Shown piece after piece: positions 37,947 to 50,000 of a stretch of DNA of 64,000 nucleotides (its first letter is position 1; each line of letters begins with the position of its first letter). Location of the stretch: NCBI GenBank assembly GCA_015501585.1, contig JADNRY010000026.1, forward strand, positions 248,001-312,000. Reading direction: 5' to 3'. The notes beneath the pieces are model-generated. The model saw only the letters and a program-made list of their open reading frames with translations, did not search any database and was not told where the DNA came from. The DNA is from Rhodocollybia butyracea. Taxonomy: Eukaryota; Basidiomycota; Agaricomycetes; Agaricales; Omphalotaceae. The position numbers and the translations under genes are program-made.

Positions 37947-38315
37947 TGTAAACTAGTCAATACGATCCCAGTGATACTTCGAGTAAATCAACTCGTTATT
38001 AATAAGTAACTATACCTGTAAACTAGTCAATACGATCTAAAGTGATTAAACTAATCAGTAAACTAGATAACAGGTAAGTAAGAAAGATACGCACCCCAGT
38101 GATACTTCGAGTAAATCAACTGGGGTGTTAAGTCAAACAAAGTACAGATTAAATACGCCTGCGTGGTAAATAGATATCGCGAAGAAAATAAAAGGAATAA
38201 AGTTATACTTTTTTGGAATAAGGAAGACCAAGGGAGTAGGGATCATCCCTATACTTATCCCGGGGATGAACACGGTCGCGGGACTCCTTCTACCGGACCG
38301 CACAGATCTACGACA
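37947..38315 (-). repeat. Copia 5' LTR
   Basis: 369 bp, same length as and by eye identical to 33246-33614. Its outer part supplies the last 60 codons and the stop of the open frame of BTB gene B. Confidence 0.95.
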
Positions 38316-39458
38316 TCCTTGCCGTGCAATAAATTCTTCCTTCCTTCCTTCCTTCCCTGATCTTGGTGGTGGCGTTTTCGATAACGGTATTGTTTGGTCC
38401 CAACTTGGCTTCGAAGCTATAATCTGTATGCCATCATCGCCAAAATATAGTCCTGGACCAGGAGTCGGTGGTGAGGCATCAAAAACAGGCTCGTCCATCT
38501 GGAGACCATAATCGGGAGGAGTAACAGCCTTTGGCGAGGGATGAGAAACAACTCCATAATCCTCGTCAACTTTAGACTCGGGAAATTCATCCACTATTGC
38601 CGTCGAAAAATCGACAGGAACCGCTGTTCTCTCACTTCCCAACATCCATGTACCCGAAGTGGAGGTCGATGGTCGCAGACGATCGCGTAGCGCCATAAGC
38701 CTAAGGGTGGTCGAAAGACCAAGCTTATAGACATCAGCTTCCGTGAAAGATTGAGCACGTTGCAATATCTCATTGAACGCGGGGGCAAGCCAAGCAGGTA
38801 TATCATATGTCCTTGCAATTACGACCTTGTCGACGGGGTCGATGCTGGGTAGCGCTTCGATGGCAGAGATGGCATGAGCACTGACTGCTTCCATTTTCCA
38901 CTTCTTCGCGAGTTTCAACACTGAAGTCCACTGCGAAAGGGATAGAACTTCTGGTTCGGCGTTGAAGCGGTTTCTACGTGAAATCGGTAAGTTATCTTCT
39001 GGAAAGTGGTTGTACGAGTCTTTGTCGAGACTCACGGAGGACAAATAACTCTCAAAAGCTGTCGGAAGTCATCATGCGATACCCCATTTCCAAGGGAGAT
39101 GGGACGATTTTCTGAAGAACCATCTTGGTCTGGGGCCATCGGATATTCCATCATCTCCTCAAAGATCCTAGATTCGGCGGCAAGGAACTGCATTGGGATC
39201 TGGAAGTAATGATCTTCTACCTGGGGAGTTAAAGCAATGATTGAGCGCAATATTGGAATCTGAAGTTGACGATGTACGCACCAAGAAGATTTTACAATTG
39301 TAGTAATACGCATTGTCTCGGTATCTGTTCAAGGATTTCGGCGCGCTTTTTGGTGTGCCCGTGTCGGTAATTACGGTGGGAGCTCTAGAAATCGCCGGAG
39401 TGGTTGAGCGACTTTCGACCGCCGAGGTGAATTTGGCTTTTGTGCCAGCAGAGAACAT
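38133..39458 (-). CDS. BTB/POZ-domain protein, copy B, 3' end captured by a Copia LTR
   Basis: Exons in coding order 39282-39458, 39036-39220 and 38133-38973 stay in frame (1203 nt, 400 residues). It has the same BTB fold and helical region as copies A and C, and its first two exons have exactly the lengths of those in copy C (177 and 185 nt). The Copia element sits in the final codons: the frame passes from host sequence into the LTR at 38315 and ends after 60 LTR-encoded residues. Without the insert the frame would end three residues after the target site (at about 33224-33245, beyond the element). The native 3' untranslated region is therefore 5 kb away. Whether transcripts end in the LTR is unknown. 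Confidence 0.8.
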
Positions 39459-39901
39459 CTGAATTCTGGACTTGATCTGAAGGAAGGAGGGTTCTGAACG
39501 ACGAAGCAAAAATGGCAAGAGTCTTATACCACAAAGCCTTGAGGCAGCCATGAGGCTGTCAGCTGCGCATTGCGCAACCAGGTCCTACACGACGTATACT
39601 CAAGTCAACTGCTGTGGCTTCGTGTCCTGGTTCATAGAGAAGCCTTGGCATATCTCAGTCGGAGCACTCACTATTGCACTTACGATGTTACTCTGCATCA
39701 TTTTTTTCAGTGAGGATGACGGACCTGGGTCCTGCAGCGCTCAGCCTTCGACTGCAAATGGAGAATCTGTACAAAGGAAACTTGATTACAGAGTTCAAAG
39801 TACAGAGTACAGAGGGTTGTGATATGAACATCAAGAACAGAGAAACAAAGCGCACAGGTAGGTTTGAGAATCAATGACGCAAATTGACGCCAACCTGAAT
39901 T

Positions 39902-41037
39902 CTAATATCGTTTACCTTTTCTGTCCTTCACTGATCTGGGTGGTGGCGTTGTCGATACCGGTATTGCTTCGCCCCAAGGCGACTTCGAAGCTGTAATCCG
40001 TGGTTCAGGACTATACTTTGGCGATGATGGTGTAGGAGTTGGTGGTGAGGCATCAAAAACAGGCTTGTCCATCTGGAGACCATAATCGGGAGGAGTAACA
40101 GCCTTTGGCGAGGGATGAGAAGCATCTTCATAATCCTCGTCAACTTTAGACTCGGGAAATTCATCCACTATTGCCGTCGAAAAATCGACATGAACCGCTA
40201 TCCTCTCACTTCCCAACATCCATGTAGAGGTACCGTCCCAAGTGGAAGTCGACGGTTGCAGACGATCACGTAGCGCCATAAGCCTAAGGGTGGTCGAAAG
40301 ACCAAGCTTATAGACATCAGCTTCCGTGAAGGATTGAGCTCGTTGCAATATCTCATTGAATGCGGGTGCAAGCCAAGCAGGCATACCGTATGTCCTTGCA
40401 ATTACAATCTTGTCGACGGGGTCGACGCTAGGTAGCGCTTCGATGGCAGAGATGGCATGGGCACCCACTGCTTCCATTTTCCATTTCTTCGCGAGTTTGA
40501 GCACTGAAGTCCACTGCGAAAGTGATAGAACTTCTGGTTCGGCGTTGAAGCGGTTTCTACGTGAAGATCCGTGAGTGATCGCCTGGACAGTGGTTGCATG
40601 AGACTCACGGAGGACAAATAACTCTTAAAAGTTGTCGAAAGTCATCATGCGAGACCCCATTGCCAAGGGAGATGGGACGATTTTCCGAAGAACCATCTTG
40701 ATCTGGGTTCATCGGACATTCCATCATCTCTTCAAATATCCTAGATTCGGCAGCAAGGAATTGCATTGGGATCTGAAAATAATGATCTTCTACCTGGGGA
40801 GTTAAAGTAACGATAACAGTTGAGCGTAATATTGGGATTTGAAGTTGACGATGTACGCACCAAGAAAGTTTTACAATCGTAGTAATATGCACTATCTCGA
40901 TATTTGTTCAGACATCGAGGCGCGTTTTTCGGGGTGTCTAAGTCGGATGGTTCAGAGGGAGAAATCGGAATTTCAATGGGAACTTCGATTGGCGAGCTGA
41001 ACTTGGCCGTCTTGGCCTTTGAATTGGCAGAGAACAT
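39902..41037 (-). CDS. BTB/POZ-domain protein, copy C
   Basis: Exons in coding order 40861-41037, 40609-40793 and 39902-40556 join in phase (1017 nt, 338 residues). The BTB segment begins at the exon 1/2 junction (FL then VEDHYFQIP) and the helical region follows (QWTSVLKLAKKWKM, LAPAFNEILQRAQSF). The C-terminal tail is Pro/Ser-rich and ends KDRKGKRY, matching the expected undisturbed end of copy B. Probably a protein-protein adaptor; substrate unknown. ATG at 41035-41037, with a TATA-like box at 41119-41129. Confidence 0.83.
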
Positions 41038-41118
41038 CTCAACTATGAGCTTGGGCCGAAGGAAGAAGGGGAGTTATAAGCGACAAAAGAAAAATGGGTA
41101 GAAAAAAATAGGAAGAGT

Positions 41119-41129
41119 CCTATAAATAC
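41119..41129 (-). promoter_or_regulatory. TATA-like box of BTB copy C
   Basis: GTATTTATAGG on the minus strand about 85 bp upstream of the start codon. The equivalent in copy B is degenerate (GGTATAAGA near 39519-39527). Confidence 0.5.
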
Positions 41130-43341
41130 GCGGTCAGCTGCGAAACCAGGAGATCCTGCAAGACGTACGCGCGTACGCTGCCATACGTTGGCATATTTCA
41201 TGAGTAATTGCACTCCTTTGAGCATGTACTATGATGTCAAGCGAGGTAAACAGGTTTTATTACATGAAACTTGGAAGGAAGGAAGAAAGCGCCTTGAATT
41301 TAAGCGCCAACTTCTAGGGCGGCTACCACGATGTCATGAGCGACTTTTCTTTGATAACTACAGGACAGCTAGCCAGCGACATGAACTTGAACACTGAACG
41401 TTGAACGTCTTGAAAAGATAGTGATTACGAGGGCAGTGAAGGACTACTAAAGTAAGCGTCCTCAATGTCTGTGTAGATATGATCAACGCGTTTTCAGACA
41501 GATATTACTGTCAATATTGGCAGGGATGTGCCATAGGACACTGTGTAATGCATCATGCGGCTTGTACATATCTTACTCTTCGACGTCAATCACATCCCGA
41601 TCCTCTTAGCCGTGCCAATGGCTTTACTTGTGGCTTTACGTCGCCAAATATTTCTCTTTGCTCCGACTCGGTTGATTCGTTGATTCAATCTGACATGTCG
41701 AACACGATTATTTTGGCCTGGCGTGGCGTCTATGCTGTTTATACGAGCGCTACTATTCTGATGATCGTTGATATCTGATTCTGGATTCTGTTTGAACAAT
41801 ACGACTGTATCGGATCTGAGCGACAGCGAGCTTATCCATCGCGGCGCTACTCAATTGCTACTCAGTATGAACGTGGTAAATTTGAAGGGTGTACACTTTT
41901 ATATGGCCATGGTGTATTGAGCAGAGCAGTTTGAATGGTTTCATGACCTTGAGGTCTTCATAGTGCGTGCTAATATATATCTATGTTCCTCAATTCCCGC
42001 TCTCAAATGTCCATATGCAACGACAGAGGGTACTAATGCTTTCTTGTGTCTCTTCTCTGTTCGCTAACATTCTCCCCCAGATTTGGCCATAAGTATCGAG
42101 CTATCACAGGTACCTGCAGGCTATCGAATGGAAGCTTTTTCGTCTGTCGAGCTCATGGGTCGGGGGATCACTGAAAGAACATCTGATTCTAACTCTTGTC
42201 AGAATGATAGTTGATGCAACCTTCCTTGTCGGATCGTACATTGCAGCCTTGGATATAGCTTCTCGCCATCTTTATCAACTATTGGAGCTCGAACAGCTTG
42301 CCATGAGGCGTTGGTCTGGGACCATACTGATAAGAACTCAAGAAGACACCCTCAAAGCTGGCTGTCCAGGCGCGTGTCCAGTTTACTGTTCTATGTAACT
42401 GATTCGATAACACAGGCCCACTTTGCGCTCGCCGCAAGTGACACTTGTAACCACGACAACGATGACTTCAGCGACGCGGAAACCTACTCGGAAATCGTGG
42501 ATTACTTTGAACCCCGAAGATAAAAGAGTCGTCCATTTGTTAGAGGGCTGGAACAAGCACGTCCTCACTTTTTATTGTCTTACTCTTTCTTACGCCGGTA
42601 CTTTTAGGAAGGTATTTGGTTATCGTCAAGGGCGACAAGATAGCGCCGTCATTAAAGAAGCACCCATCACGCGGGACGGCTCAAATGCTCCTCCTTCCAC
42701 TACATTGGTTGTTCGCGTTTAGCACCCACGGCCGACGCTGCTGCCGCAGATGCCTCTGATACCCCAGCTTAGTTTCGGTTTCCTTTCGGCCTCATGCTCG
42801 CGCTTTTCTTTATCACATATGTCCCACCTTCGCATCGCACTGTGCATCGGGCTTCTTGCTCTCGGACTTTTTCACGCCTGTATTTTTTGCTCTCACATTC
42901 CCATTGGACTTTGTTTTACTCTTTGCTTAACTGTTGTACTTTTTGCTCATTGCTTGCTGTTGTTCTTTTGCTTGCTGCTCGCTCATTGTTGTAATCAATC
43001 ATATTTCAAATGCACATCATGAAAAGCAGACGAAAGGTACTGCCCATGGTATAAGTACTTACAATAAATAGGCCCCGTTATGCCTTGTAATGGCTGTAGT
43101 GCTCGTTAAGGCTTGTATTACCTTGTAACCTTGCGTACCTTGTATGCGCTTGTAATCGTTCAATAAAAAGGTGTATACGCCGATCTTGTGCATAGCTTGT
43201 ATGCCCTTGTTTCCCATGTCACCACTTACAGTCAACCTACACTTTTGCTGATAGCCTGATGCGGCGTCAGCTGAGTTCCGATGACACTCCCGAGACCATA
43301 TAACTAGAGCTGTCGAGGTGATTCTGTTAACATCTCCGGTA
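41130..43341. other. Intergenic, no supported gene
   Basis: Scattered ORFs of 60-99 codons on both strands lack recognisable domains. A Cys/Leu-rich low-complexity stretch at 42750-43022 and a CTTGTA-rich repeat near 43080-43212 are the only notable features. Confidence 0.4.
43080..43212. repeat. Irregular CTTGTA-type short repeats
   Basis: The words CCTTGTA, GCTTGTA and ACCTTGTA recur about eight times at intervals of roughly 10-30 bp, upstream of the MLKL-like gene. They look like degraded simple repeats. Confidence 0.5.
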
Positions 43342-46288
43342 ATGGCCCCAAGTTCCTCAACAAACAAGGCGAACAAAGAGAAAAAAACTTCATCGTCGCA
43401 AACAAAAAGTCTTCGTCCAAAGCAATCTATCACGGAAGAGGCTTCACGATTACAGCGTCGAAGACGATCTCGTGTAGTCTTAGAACAAGGTCCACCAAAA
43501 CGGCTCACGTCTGATACACTCTGGGATGTCTCCGACCTTGTTTTAGAAACTATCAAGACCGTAGGAGCAGGCATTCCGTTTCTGGCTCCTGTTTCGGCAT
43601 TGGCGTGGGGAATCTTCAAGACAGCACAGGTGAGCTTGGCTCTTTGTTTGCGAACTTAGTGATGCTATTCGGTCGAGTATAGCGCGTGAAAAAAAACAAG
43701 AACGAGTTTAAAAAATTAGCCCATGTCGTGTGTAGTTTGGTGGCAACAGTCATGAACACATATCGCGAGTTGCACTTCACGAAGCCAATGGCCGTAGGAG
43801 AACAGAGTTTTTCAGATGATCCTCTCCTCAATAAACACTTTGCCAGCCTTGTTGCGTGCGTCCCATCTTCGATACAATCTTAGCATAAAGTTTGAATTCT
43901 TTGATTCATCTAGAACACTCAGAGATATCTTGGGTTCTGTCAATTTTTTCGCCTCGAGGCACTTTATGAACAGATTAGTAGCGTCACAGTCGGATCTGGA
44001 TGTCATTCAAGATTATCATGACCGGCTGGATCACGCCCGAGATATTTTTCAAGTGAGTGAATGTGGTGACAGCGGTCGTTCTCGACTGACCTTAAGTATG
44101 CGCAGCTGCAATCGTACATTACCCTCCGCCAGTCAGTGTCGGTCCTTCAGAAAGTCATTGTTCAAGAAGTGGTATGTCCTCTTTTGTTCACTTTCCTTGA
44201 ATACTTTTCATTCCTTTGTGTAGGAGTCTATCCATGCTTCTCTATCCAAGAGTGTTAGCAAAGGTACTGGGTTTCGTACTTTTATCGTACTTTTATCAAT
44301 ATAATCAAGTTACTTTATTTTCACATACTTGACAGGTACTTGATGCCATACTTCGGCAAAGTACTTGAGTACCGGATGTACTGATAGCATGTTATACCTC
44401 TCCTTTTGCGCACCTCAGATCGTGTTTATTATATAAGCCCACCCCAAACGCCATACATATGAGCTCATCGCAATGGCTTTGCAGTAACTGCAGCTGTCAT
44501 AAGGAATTTACTGATATCCAGACATCATTGTCATACTACCTTTCTACCACACATTTTTAGACCTGGAAGCATGAGTAAAGTCTCAACTTAGGCTCAAGGA
44601 GAAAGTGGTCTATTCAGCCTATATACAATATATAACAAGTGCAAAGATATTCAAATAAGGAGAATTTGGTTTTGATATACAAGTCCGAAGGTAGATATAG
44701 AAACTGAACGCTTACCTACAAACATCCAATAGCTCTGTAATTACAATAATATTAAGTAAAGCTTCACTATCCCAAGTGTGATGTGTTATCAAGTGAAAGC
44801 GCCTCCAATCAAATCCCCGGACCCCGACAAGAGTGCCAGACCCAAGCTTGCTGAGGCCTCCTCTGCCAGACTGTTATCTGCAGGCGGTGAATCATACTCA
44901 AAGCAGTCATCCTTGAGTGAATCCAGCACTTGTTTGTTCTTACACCGAGACCATTGTGTCCAAAGTTCCAAGATCGGATGTACTTGGGGAGAAACTGATG
45001 CAACGATCTCCAAAATTCTGGGCTTTGCTTCCGGCAGTGCTTCAATTATTTCCGAATTTTCATACCCATGGCTATCCACTGCACTGTATGACAATCGGAC
45101 TAGCCAGTAAATTTAACCAAAGCTTCCCTCGGTGCGGTACCAGCTGCACCCCAAAAGTTGGCACCGTTGGGATTGAGTTGAGTTCCGCCAATATCTGTTT
45201 GACAATTGTTGGGCGCCTTTTTCCTTGAGAAGAGGCTCTTCAGCCAATTCCAAGCCAATTCAGCATGTTGGAAGTCTCGAAAATGGCTAGAACGGTGGGG
45301 TGGAGCAGTGTGCTGCCAGGCGTCCCGAAGCACTGTTCAAGTTGTTCCGAGCATCTGATCTGAGCATCTCTGACTTTTTTTCAACATTTTGTGGTCCGTA
45401 GACTTGCTATCTAGGCTGTGTGCGTTTGCAACGGCCCCCATAAACGTATTTGATCAGTACTTGGCCGCATCAATAAATTCAAACTCCGCTACTTAGGAAC
45501 TTCTTGACATGTAAATGACGACATGTTATTTTGTTACCCTCGATGCTCTACATAGTCAATCAGGGTGCTTGAAGGTTACTACAATTAGGCCATGCTTGCT
45601 CAAGCTTAAGAATCACGAAATTACGGGAAATACATCGCAATTATTAATATAAGTATTTAAGTAGCCAAGTACGATCAAAGTACACTAAGTTACTTTGTCG
45701 TACTTGTACGTGACAAAGTAACTTAAGTACCTTAAGTACCTTTAAAGTACCTTTTGTAAAGACAAGTACGAAAATTTAAAGTCCGCCAAGTACCTTTGTC
45801 ACCCACCTCTATCCAAAATGTCAAAGAATCATGAGAACTTCTATAAAGAGTTCAAAAATAGCTTGAATTCCCCAAGCCAAACCGCTATCGGTTCTTTAGC
45901 AGAATCTTCATTGGCTGCGCTCTCCATACCTACCCCTGCGTCTTCACCCCAAAGTAAACCCACAAACCAATCCAGAATGTTCCACATTGGAGGAACTAAA
46001 GCAATGGATGATGATGAAAGTTACTTTGGAGTTGTACCACAGAAGGGCAGCTCAAACCTTGGCTCTAGCCCTACTACCTTCACAAGCAGCATGCTCAGGG
46101 ATGAGGAGAGCAGGAGTGTTATTAGCTCCACTTCTTACGGATACGAGAGTCCCGGTGGGGTTGTCTCTCCTAGTAAAAGTCACGGTGAAGCTATAGATGG
46201 AAGTCCAGGTAAACTCCATACCCTCCTTAGAATTCCCAGCCTTCAACAAATTGCGAATGGATTCTCAAAGTTTCGGAAGGTAGACTAA
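43342..46288 (+). pseudogene. MLKL-like N-terminal-domain gene, split by a hAT-like insert
   Basis: Exons 43342-43629, 43683-43855, 43914-44052, 44106-44171 and a last exon starting at 44224. Residues about 60-230 form the helical bundle found at the N-terminus of mixed-lineage-kinase-like proteins and many agaric NLRs (LETIKTVGAGIPFLAPVS; VKKNKNEFKKLAHVV; IQDYHDRLDHARDIFQLQS). In that family the bundle can permeabilise membranes during regulated cell death. The last exon is interrupted at 44248 by a 1559-bp element. As it stands the frame ends inside the insert at 44304 (248 residues). The host frame resumes at 45816 and runs to 46288, adding a Ser-rich tail with a short hydrophobic/basic end; the undisturbed product would be 387 residues. 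No kinase or NACHT domain is present. Loss of function is inferred, unless the truncated form is active. Confidence 0.75.
44249..45807. mobile_element. hAT-like non-autonomous element, 8-bp target duplication
   Basis: 1559 bp flanked by TCTATCCA on both sides (44241-44248 and 45808-45815). The ends carry imperfect inverted repeats sharing CAAAGGTACT with G-rich outer bases, and both subterminal regions are crowded with AAGTAC/GTACTT words, typical of hAT transposase-binding sites. Internal ORFs (up to 110 codons) show no transposase motif. Confidence 0.75.
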
Positions 46289-47062
46289 TATCCTCACGCA
46301 TGTGTACAAGTTAAACCTATCTATGCATCTTTTGCGTTGACTTGTCCGATTTTGTTCTTTGCTTTGGTCGAGGATACTTCACCCTTCGTGGGTCTCGGGC
46401 CTCTGAGAACGGCTTAAGCCCCGATGATATGTTAAAGGCATCTGAGGGAAGGAATGATGCGGCTGTACTTCCACGCCTCCGAGTACTACTATTTCCGGTG
46501 GTGTTGCGAGAGATGGGTATTTGGGGGAGGACATTATCGGAACAGAACTGTGTTTCCGCAGCTTATTGCTCGCTGTACTAGGGGAAAGGAGGGAGGTTAC
46601 TATATCTGCTTAGATTATTGTTCATCGGCTGATCGATCGGTCTCCTTCTAAATTGTTCGTTTATCCACTCCCTCAGAAACTTGATATCTTTCAATTTATA
46701 TACCTCCTTCATTTTCAGTGCCGCTCCTCTTGGCTTTCCTCTCCTCTCTTCGTTTGTTTGCCAAATGATGTAAATTGCTGCCGGAAACGGATGAGGCTTC
46801 CCAGATTTCTGCGATTTGTCAAAATCGCAAGGAAACACAGATAAAGATAAAGAATATAAGCGATACATATAACTGCCTTAAGCATAGCGCCCTTTTTTTT
46901 ATTGCTCATAATGACGAGGCAGTGATCACGTGCTGAATCGGAGTGAAACGCACGTTGCTGCCTCTCTCTTGTCAACCAAGTGTACCGTGAACGCCTAGCT
47001 ATACGGTTTGACCCACTTGATACATCGCACAAAAATATTGGCATCCCCATCATAGACTCAAT
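46289..47062. other. Spacer upstream of the TPR-CHAT gene
   Basis: Pyrimidine-rich 3'-flank-like sequence, then an A/T-rich presumed promoter. No convincing ORF. Confidence 0.45.
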
Positions 47063-50000
47063 ATGTTACAGTACCTAAACCGTATCGTCCTTTTCCTTTT
47101 CTCTCTTGTCATACGGTGGTTTATTCAAAGACCTCCCGACGACGCAGCACTAGATCGAGCTATTAGAAGTGGAAATGTTGCAGTTATATCCAATACTGTC
47201 ATATCTTATCGGAAGGTAGTGAAACTGCAACCCAAACAACATGAACATCGGACAGCCTACCTTGAAGGCCTCGGCATAGCACTTCGGAGTCGATTTGAGC
47301 TCCTGGGAGAGATAGCAGACCTGAACGAAGCGATCAACTCAGTTCAGGAGGCATTGCAGATCCACCCCAAGCGTGTATCGCTTTCAGTCCTTCTTGCAGA
47401 CACCCTCCGTATGCGTTTCGAAAAATCCGGTATTCATCAAGATCTCCGCACGGCCATCGACATATTACGCGGCATACTACCCGAATGCGCTCCTCAGTCT
47501 GTAGAGTGTTTTTCAATTCTCAGTGATCTCTGCCTATGCAACAGTCTTCTTGTTCGTCTGCCTGCAGAACACCTCGAGGCTGCCCCCTCTATTCCCAGCC
47601 TCAGCACATTCACCTTACCCGATTCTGAATCTGCCGAATACCCCACTGCATTGGGCAATATGGCACAAGCATATATGTACCGTTTCTACAGCTCAGGCCT
47701 CCTGGATGACTTGGGAAGAGCCATCGAGCTATACCATAAAGCCCTACAAGTCAACAGCAGTGGAATATCGCGTGCTTCATGCCTCATGGGACTCGCAAAC
47801 GCAGTATTTGTGCAGTATGAGCATGATGGGGAGGCTCGGAGGCTACAAACAGTCATAGAGTCCTATGTTGAGGCTCTGGAATATGCCCCTGAAGCAAACC
47901 TGAACGTTCAGTGCCAGATCAAACTTGCCGGTGCATACCAGGCTCGATTTTATCGGGATAGAGATGCAGCTGATCTCCAGAAATCCTTCGATCATCTCCG
48001 TAATGCCCTCTCACATTGTCCAGCCGGTCACATCCATCATCCATCCATTCTTCGTTCCCTCTGCTGGGGCGAACTTCATCGCTCTAACACACATACTATT
48101 GATGACTCACAGAATCTAATCAATTCTGCGAAAGAAGTTCTGGCGCTTCACCCCTTTCACCACACCGACCGCCGGAGCTGTCTTCTTCTCCTATCAGGTG
48201 TTTTGTACACGCACTTCCAACGGGTCCGGGAGGTCGAATATCTCAATCAGCGCCTGGAATTACTTGCTGAAGCCTTGAGCCTTTGCTCCGATACACACCC
48301 TGATCATGCTCGAGCTTGCATTGGTCTGGCGGATGCATTTCTAGAACGATATGAATGGGCAGATGACCGTGATGAGATGGATCTAGATAGGGCCATACAT
48401 CATGGTTATCTTGCTGCAAATGGTGGAAATGCACCACCTTGGAGATATCAGCCAAAGGCCCTACTATTTCGTTATTTTAAAATCACAAAGCGGGACGATG
48501 ACAAACAAGCAGCTAAGGATGCATTAGTGCAAATATGCGAGTCCCCTTGCTACAGTTATCTTAGCCGGATCCGAATTGCAATGCAGTGGTCGAGTTTGGC
48601 CCAAAATCAAGGGTCTCGTTTTGGAGACCTTGCTATTCTAGGATATGAAATCGCCATAAAATTACGCAGCCAACTAGCTTCATTTTCCCTTCAAAATCCC
48701 CAGACTCGCATCAATAATCTAGCTGAAACTGGGGACCGTTTTGCAACACGCATAGCAGCCTTGACATTGAGGACGTCGGGAGCTCCTCGAGCAATAGAGC
48801 TTTTAGAACAAGCAAGGGCAGTATTCTGGACTCAGGCATTACAGTTAAGAAGTTCTTTTGATGAACTTCCAGACCCCTTGAAAGGGGAGCTACAAAATAC
48901 TGCTCAGAAGCTTGATGCTGCACCTAATGATTACTTCCTCACGGAAGGGCAGGTAACAGAACAGAAGAAAGCAGCAGCTAGGTTTGAGGCACTACTCCAA
49001 CAAGCAAGAAGTCTTCCCGGATTTCATGATTTATTGCTTCCCAAGTCATATAACCAACTCTCAGAGGCATCGGCAAATGGTCCAGTGATTGTCTTATTTA
49101 AAGACAATGTTGCACTATCAAATTGCAATGTCATTATCATCAAGTCCCCGGGGAGCCGTCCTGAACACTTTGTATTATCAGGAATCTCAGCATATGGGTT
49201 GAAAAAGGAATTGGAAAATTTCACGACACGCCAAGTGCACGCATTGACACCAATAATCAGAGATCAGGAGGACACTGCGGTGGCACGATTAAAGCCATTA
49301 ATAAAGCAACAAACTTCTGAAACGCAACACGAGAAGTTTCTGGCCAAGCTTTGGGTCCAAATTGTGAAGCCCATCGTGGATCATCTGGGATTTAAGGTGA
49401 GAAATCCAATTTTTTAAACAAGATTGCACTGAGCATTTTACCAGCGTTCTTCAGGACGTAATCGCCCTAGAATCCATTGGTGCCCAACAGGAGACTACGT
49501 CTTCTTTCCTTTTCATATGGAAAGCAAGAAGGGCCTGCCACGTCGGATCATGGTTTTTGACGTAGCCGAACTGATGGTGCCAAATCGGGACACGGACCTC
49601 AGGCACCTGGAATAATTAGGTAAATCTACTGCTATTTATTCATCAGCACTGTTCTTGTCGTCAATTAAGAAGTCAATAATTCCTTAAGCTAGTCTATCAC
49701 TGTTAATGCTAAATAACTAATGCTATGGCCTCACATTCATCGGGTATCTGTTAGACTGTTATAGTTCATCCAAGTACAACTTGCTATGTTGATGCTCTGC
49801 CAGGAAGTTTTGGAAACAGCTGTGAACTTGAAAAGTAATCTAACTTCAGTGTACACAACTGTACAACAACTCGTGTTGGTAAATGTGTGATAAGTAAGCT
49901 AACTATTGGTTAACAGAAACTGAAGAGTTTCAAATAGTGAAGTGACGGGCCCAAGACGGGGCCGCCGTGAAGACCCAGCATTTTTGCCGGGGATGGTTGA

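Larger units (their letters stand above)
33246..38315 (-). mobile_element. Full-length Ty1/Copia LTR retrotransposon
   Basis: A 5.07-kb element with two 369-bp LTRs that look identical by eye, TG...CA ends and a 5-bp target duplication TCCTT (33241-33245 and 38316-38320). Coding is on the minus strand in the order gag, protease, integrase, reverse transcriptase, RNase H, which defines Copia. A primer-binding site and polypurine tract are present. Two frame changes break the polyprotein, so this copy is probably not autonomous, although identical LTRs suggest recent insertion. Confidence 0.95.

Noticed and set aside
45100..45333. ORFs inside the hAT-like insert considered as transposase remnants
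   Set aside because: No hAT dimerisation or catalytic motif is visible; the element looks non-autonomous.
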